From Flavobacteriales bacterium (lineage in GTDB: Bacteria; Bacteroidota; Bacteroidia; UBA10329), in assembly GCA_020635535.1 (NCBI GenBank), contig JACJZP010000013.1, positions 20,507 to 84,506 of the forward strand: a stretch of DNA of 64,000 nt, in the 5' to 3' direction. Position numbers and translations under genes: made by a program. Under the pieces are notes generated by a model. That model saw only the letters and a list, made by a program, of their open reading frames with translations. It was not told the origin of the DNA and did not search any database. How positions within the stretch are numbered: position 1 is the first letter of the stretch; the number at the start of each line of letters is the position of its first letter. Below are positions 60,914 to 64,000 of the stretch, piece after piece.

Positions 60914-62434
60914 ATGGCAAGAGAAATACAGAATATCGAATTACGATTGTTAACACCTAACGATTATCATGAGCTTCGGGAAGTGATGAAGGATGCTTAC
61001 ACGAACATGCAGGGTTCTGTTTGGAGTGAAGGGCACATTAACAGCCTGATAAAGAAGTTTCCTGAAGGTCAAGTGGCCATTCAGATCAATGATCAGCTGG
61101 CGGGTTGCGCACTTTCCATTATTGTGGATTACGATAGCTTCGATGATGCCCACACCTATCAGCAGATCACGGGTAATTACACTTTCGATACACACAGAAA
61201 GAATGGCGATGTACTATATGGTATCGATGTTTTCATCAAACCTGAGTTTCGTGGTCTGAGATTGGGCAGACGCCTTTATGATTATCGCAAGGAGCTGTGC
61301 GAAAAGATGAATCTGAGGGGAATTGCGTTTGGAGGACGTATCCCTAATTATCACAAATACGCGGGAGAACTGACACCCAAGGAATACATTGAAAAGGTAC
61401 GTAGGCGTGAGATACACGACCCTGTATTGAACTTTCAGATATCCAATGATTTTCATCCAACCCGGATTCTGCAGGGCTATCTACCGGGCGATGAGGCTTC
61501 TGGTGAGTATGCCGTGCTATTGGAATGGGATAATATTTACCATGAAAAGCGAAAAGCTTTTACCAAGAAAAAGGTTGTTCGGCTCGGGCTGGTTCAGTGG
61601 CAAATGCGACTCTACAAGAATCTTGAAGACCTCATGCAGCAAGCAGAATACTTTGTAGATGCGGTGTCTGGCTATCGAAGTGATTTTGCGCTTTTTCCTG
61701 AGTTTTTCAATGCGCCACTCATGGCCGAACATAATCATCTGACGGAGTCTGAGGCTATTAGAGAGTTGGCAAAACATACCGAAAGCATTGTTCGGAAGTT
61801 CGCGGAGCTGGCAATTTCATACAACATAAACATCATTACAGGTAGCATGCCCGAACTGAAGAACGACCTTCTCTACAATGTGGGCTATCTGTGTAAGCGA
61901 GACGGTAGTCTTGAGCGATTTGAGAAGCTGCATGTAACGCCTGATGAAGCTAAGATCTGGGGAATGCAGCCAGGTCATGGACTTAAGACCTTTGATACAG
62001 ATTGTGGTAAGGTAGGAGTGCTGATTTGCTATGATTCTGAATTCCCAGAGTTGAGCCGTCTACTCGCAGATGAAGGAATGGATATCCTTTTTGTGCCCTT
62101 TCTAACGGATACGCAGAACGGCTATTCGCGAGTGAGACACTGTGCTCAGGCCCGCGCCATTGAGAACGAATGTTATGTGGCTATTGCAGGAAGTGTTGGA
62201 AACCTGCCCAAAGTCCACAACATGGATATACAGTTTGCTCAGTCAATGGTTTTTACGCCTTGCGACTTTGCGTTTCCGACCAACGGAATTAAGGCAGAAG
62301 CTACTCCAAATACAGAAATGATCCTTATTGCAGATGTGGATATTGACCTGCTTCGCGAATTGCACCAGTTTGGTAGCGTGCGCAACCTGCGCGATAGACG
62401 AAAAGACGTCTTCGAATTGAGGAAGAAGGACTAA
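60914..62434 (+). CDS. GNAT acetyltransferase fused to carbon-nitrogen hydrolase (nitrilase family)
   Basis: The 506-residue fusion starts with a GNAT domain (about 1-205; acetyl-CoA loop IKPEFRGLRLGRRLYDY at 108-124) and ends with a nitrilase-superfamily amidase (222-506) having the Glu263 (FPEFF)-Lys338 (EKLHVTP)-Cys372 (LICYDSEFPE) triad. The same fusion is widespread in Bacteroidota and other bacteria, but its substrate is not known to me; the amidase could hydrolyse an N-carbamoyl or amide compound and the GNAT part acetylate the amine. It ends four bases into the opposing CtlX-like gene, so the two converge. Context of arginine decarboxylase and amidine hydrolases suggests an amine or guanidine substrate. 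Confidence 0.88.
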   Translation: MAREIQNIELRLLTPNDYHELREVMKDAYTNMQGSVWSEGHINSLIKKFPEGQVAIQINDQLAGCALSIIVDYDSFDDAHTYQQITGNYTFDTHRKNGDVLYGIDVFIKPEFRGLRLGRRLYDYRKELCEKMNLRGIAFGGRIPNYHKYAGELTPKEYIEKVRRREIHDPVLNFQISNDFHPTRILQGYLPGDEASGEYAVLLEWDNIYHEKRKAFTKKKVVRLGLVQWQMRLYKNLEDLMQQAEYFVDAVSGYRSDFALFPEFFNAPLMAEHNHLTESEAIRELAKHTESIVRKFAELAISYNINIITGSMPELKNDLLYNVGYLCKRDGSLERFEKLHVTPDEAKIWGMQPGHGLKTFDTDCGKVGVLICYDSEFPELSRLLADEGMDILFVPFLTDTQNGYSRVRHCAQARAIENECYVAIAGSVGNLPKVHNMDIQFAQSMVFTPCDFAFPTNGIKAEATPNTEMILIADVDIDLLRELHQFGSVRNLRDRRKDVFELRKKD

Positions 62435-63369
62435 TTCTGTGGTAGGAAAACCTCAGCCATCATACATCTGGCACTGCCTCCGCCCAACGTTTCAATTGTT
62501 GTGAGTGAGGAATGGAAGATGCGGTTGGTTTTCTCAATGGCGTGGATCTGTTCTGGTGTCAAACTGTTAAATGCTTGGGTTGACATGACCATAATCCGCT
62601 CACCAGAACTATTGATCACCTGAAGCATGTTTCCAGCGAAGCTCGATTTCTGGTCTTCGGTTATGTAAACGATGGTTTTCCGTGTTTGCTCCAATTTTGA
62701 AACGACCGCATTTCTTTCTAGTTCATTCTTGATGCTGTCAGCACATAGGATGGCAATCTCTTCTCCAACGCTCATCATCACATTCGTATGATAGATGGGT
62801 AGAAGTTGTCCTTGGAACTTTTGCAAGGCATGGAAGCTCACAATTTCATAGCTCAACTGTTCACCCCAATCTTTCAGAAGGATTTCATTTGTGCGCTGCG
62901 AAATACAGGCATAAGCGATCAGGTTCTCGCGGTCCAATACCAAACTTCCTGTTCCTTCCAAGAAGAAACCATCACTTTCGCTGCTTGAATAATCGAGTGT
63001 TTCGTTGATGCGAAAGCCATTGCTTTTCAATAGTTCAAGGATGTCATCGCGTCTTTCCAACCTGCGGTTTTCAGCACACATGGGGTAGAGCACCACCATA
63101 CCCGTTTCATGGAACGATACCCAGTTGTTGGGGAAGATGCTGTCGGGCGTGGCGGGTTCCAATGTGTCTTCCACCACCATTACGTTCACTCCCGCAGCCC
63201 GGAGTTTCTCCACAAAAGCATCGAACTCCTTGAGGGCATCGGCCTGCGCCTGTTGGGCGGTAATGGCCGCGCTCTGATTCTGATAGTGGTTGTCTTTGGC
63301 CGTTTCGGCATTCATGGCAAACGCCACGGGCCGTATCATCAATATGTTGGAGGTGTTCTGTGCAGGCAT
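62431..63369 (-). CDS. ctlX: CtlX-type amidinotransferase-fold hydrolase
   Basis: The 312-residue product (ATG at 63369; the frame opens at a TTG six bases earlier) has the guanidine-modifying (pentein) fold: PDSIFPNNWVSFHETG near the substrate Asp, LEGTGSLVLD, catalytic His in YHTNVMM, and the nucleophile Cys ten residues before the end (GGGSARCMMAEV). It belongs with the citrulline-utilisation CtlX family, related to arginine deiminases and dimethylarginine hydrolases. Its likely substrate is citrulline, arginine or a related guanidino compound. A probable arginine deiminase gene follows the same direction from the other side of a palindromic repeat, so the two may act in one pathway. Confidence 0.87.
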   Translation of the reverse strand: MPAQNTSNILMIRPVAFAMNAETAKDNHYQNQSAAITAQQAQADALKEFDAFVEKLRAAGVNVMVVEDTLEPATPDSIFPNNWVSFHETGMVVLYPMCAENRRLERRDDILELLKSNGFRINETLDYSSSESDGFFLEGTGSLVLDRENLIAYACISQRTNEILLKDWGEQLSYEIVSFHALQKFQGQLLPIYHTNVMMSVGEEIAILCADSIKNELERNAVVSKLEQTRKTIVYITEDQKSSFAGNMLQVINSSGERIMVMSTQAFNSLTPEQIHAIEKTNRIFHSSLTTIETLGGGSARCMMAEVFLPQN

Positions 63370-63424
63370 GGTCAATCGTTCAATCCCCCGTCACAAAAGT
63401 TCCGCAGGCTTCACTTTTGCGCCA

Positions 63425-63494
63425 CCCCCTTTGAAAGGGGGAAGGGCGTCCATCCTCCTTTTTAAAGGAGGTGCCGAGGAACGAGGCGGAGGAT
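63425..63494. repeat. Palindromic intergenic repeat of the Bacteroidota dispersed type
   Basis: Two adjacent palindromes are present, CCCCC-TTTGAAA-GGGGG (63425-63441) and CCTCCTTT-TT-AAAGGAGG (63454-63471). The second is followed by GCCGAGGAACGAGGCGGAGGAT, whose GGAGGAT end (63488-63494) pairs with ATCCTCC at 63452. Elements of this look are scattered between genes in many Bacteroidota genomes. It could be a two-way terminator or a REP-like mobile repeat. Confidence 0.75.
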
Positions 63495-63519
63495 TTTAAA
63501 AGATTCATTCGAAAGATGG

Positions 63520-64000
63520 TCATATCTCTTCGCGTTGCAGCGGCATACTCATACAATGGGTTCCACCACGGGCTCGCGATAGTTCGGCCGATGGTAGCGT
63601 GATGAGCGTATCGCCTGTAATGAGGTCTTCCAACTTGGCACCCGCATCCATCTGTGCGTTGAAATCTTCGGCACGGATGATCTTGAAGCCCCGTTGCTCC
63701 AACGAGCGGTTGGTGTGTACGTTCCTATCGTAACCGATGATCACACCTTCGCGGATGGCCAAAAAGTTGCAGCTGTCGGTCCATTGCTCCCTTTCAGTGA
63801 AAGGGAATTTCGCCCCACCGTTCGGGATGATGTGCGCCTTCTTGCAGCCGAAATCTTCTAGACTCACCTCTTTGAGGAGGTCATCCAAGAAGTCGAATTC
63901 CTTCATCTTCACCTTAAAGCCTTCGCCCTTGTTCTGGCGGATGAACTGCGTAACGTACACCTGCTCTTCTGGTGTTTCCATCTCGTCATCCAACATCCTT
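63520..64000 (-). CDS. Arginine deiminase-like protein, C-terminal part (truncated by window edge)
   Basis: The C-terminal 160 residues are visible; the frame stays open to base 64000, so the start lies outside. The end ARGGTHCMSMPLQREE carries the arginine-deiminase nucleophile Cys (compare RGGxxCMSMPL in that family), and EGVIIGYDRNVHTN and GFKIIRAEDF also fit. The enzyme would turn arginine into citrulline and ammonia. The internal ATG at 63996 is not taken as the start because the arginine deiminase family is near 400-480 residues. It is on the same strand as ctlX, upstream of it. Confidence 0.85.
   Translation of the reverse strand, partial: RMLDDEMETPEEQVYVTQFIRQNKGEGFKVKMKEFDFLDDLLKEVSLEDFGCKKAHIIPNGGAKFPFTEREQWTDSCNFLAIREGVIIGYDRNVHTNRSLEQRGFKIIRAEDFNAQMDAGAKLEDLITGDTLITLPSAELSRARGGTHCMSMPLQREEI

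Overview
The window comes from a marine or freshwater Bacteroidota chromosome, most likely a Flavobacteriales-type lineage. The evidence is five giant secreted proteins, four with type B (gliding-motility-type) and one with type A C-terminal sorting signals of the type IX secretion system (T9SS), plus a smaller type A protein. Promoters of the Bacteroidota form (TTG, about 19 bases, TAnnTTTG) and TTG/GTG starts without clear Shine-Dalgarno sites fit the same picture. Nothing in the sequence fixes the genus.

Layout. Bases 1-4296 hold the 3' part of a large gene of unknown function. A tRNA-Arg(ACG) gene follows at 4345-4418. Its last bases are repeated exactly (15 bp) at 27995-28009, and a tyrosine recombinase lies just inside the far copy. 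Bases 4407-28009 are therefore an integrated genomic island of about 23.6 kb. After the second repeat comes a strong terminator hairpin that must have belonged to the tRNA gene before insertion.

The island carries, left to right: a dyad-rich left end; an 8.7-kb gene for a secreted subtilisin-like protease with a predicted seven-bladed propeller and a T9SS signal; a ribbon-helix-helix protein coupled to a small membrane protein; then, all on the minus strand, a type I restriction-modification locus (hsdM, a RhuM/Fic gene, an OLD/PARIS-like ATPase-TOPRIM gene, hsdS, hsdR) preceded by a replication/maintenance module (integrase, an unknown gene, an excisionase-like HTH, a RepA-like ATPase, a TOPRIM protein). 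No relaxase is recognisable. A palindromic motif, TTGTNACAA, is concentrated at the start of the ribbon-helix-helix gene and between hsdM and the TOPRIM gene.

The backbone resumes at 28010 with two MORN/YwqK-like genes, two tandem giant adhesins (29499-34928 and 34940-40270) that share an apparently identical 1.34-kb tract, a VanY-like peptidase, a LamG protein, the housekeeping group guaA / LysM-periplasmic-binding protein / hemF, two further PKD-rich T9SS type B proteins, and a minus-strand block of ftsK, lolA and a lipoprotein. The right end is an arginine/amidine group: arginine decarboxylase, a divergently transcribed glycoside-hydrolase-like lipoprotein, a GNAT-nitrilase fusion, a CtlX-type hydrolase and the C-terminal part of an arginine-deiminase-like gene cut by the window edge.

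How it fits together: the backbone makes cell-surface and gliding-type adhesins alongside ordinary metabolism. The island adds a restriction system with two defence-like accessory genes and a very large exported protease. Its defence locus shows recombination scars, with an hsdM 3' remnant behind the Fic gene and an hsdS of mosaic composition.
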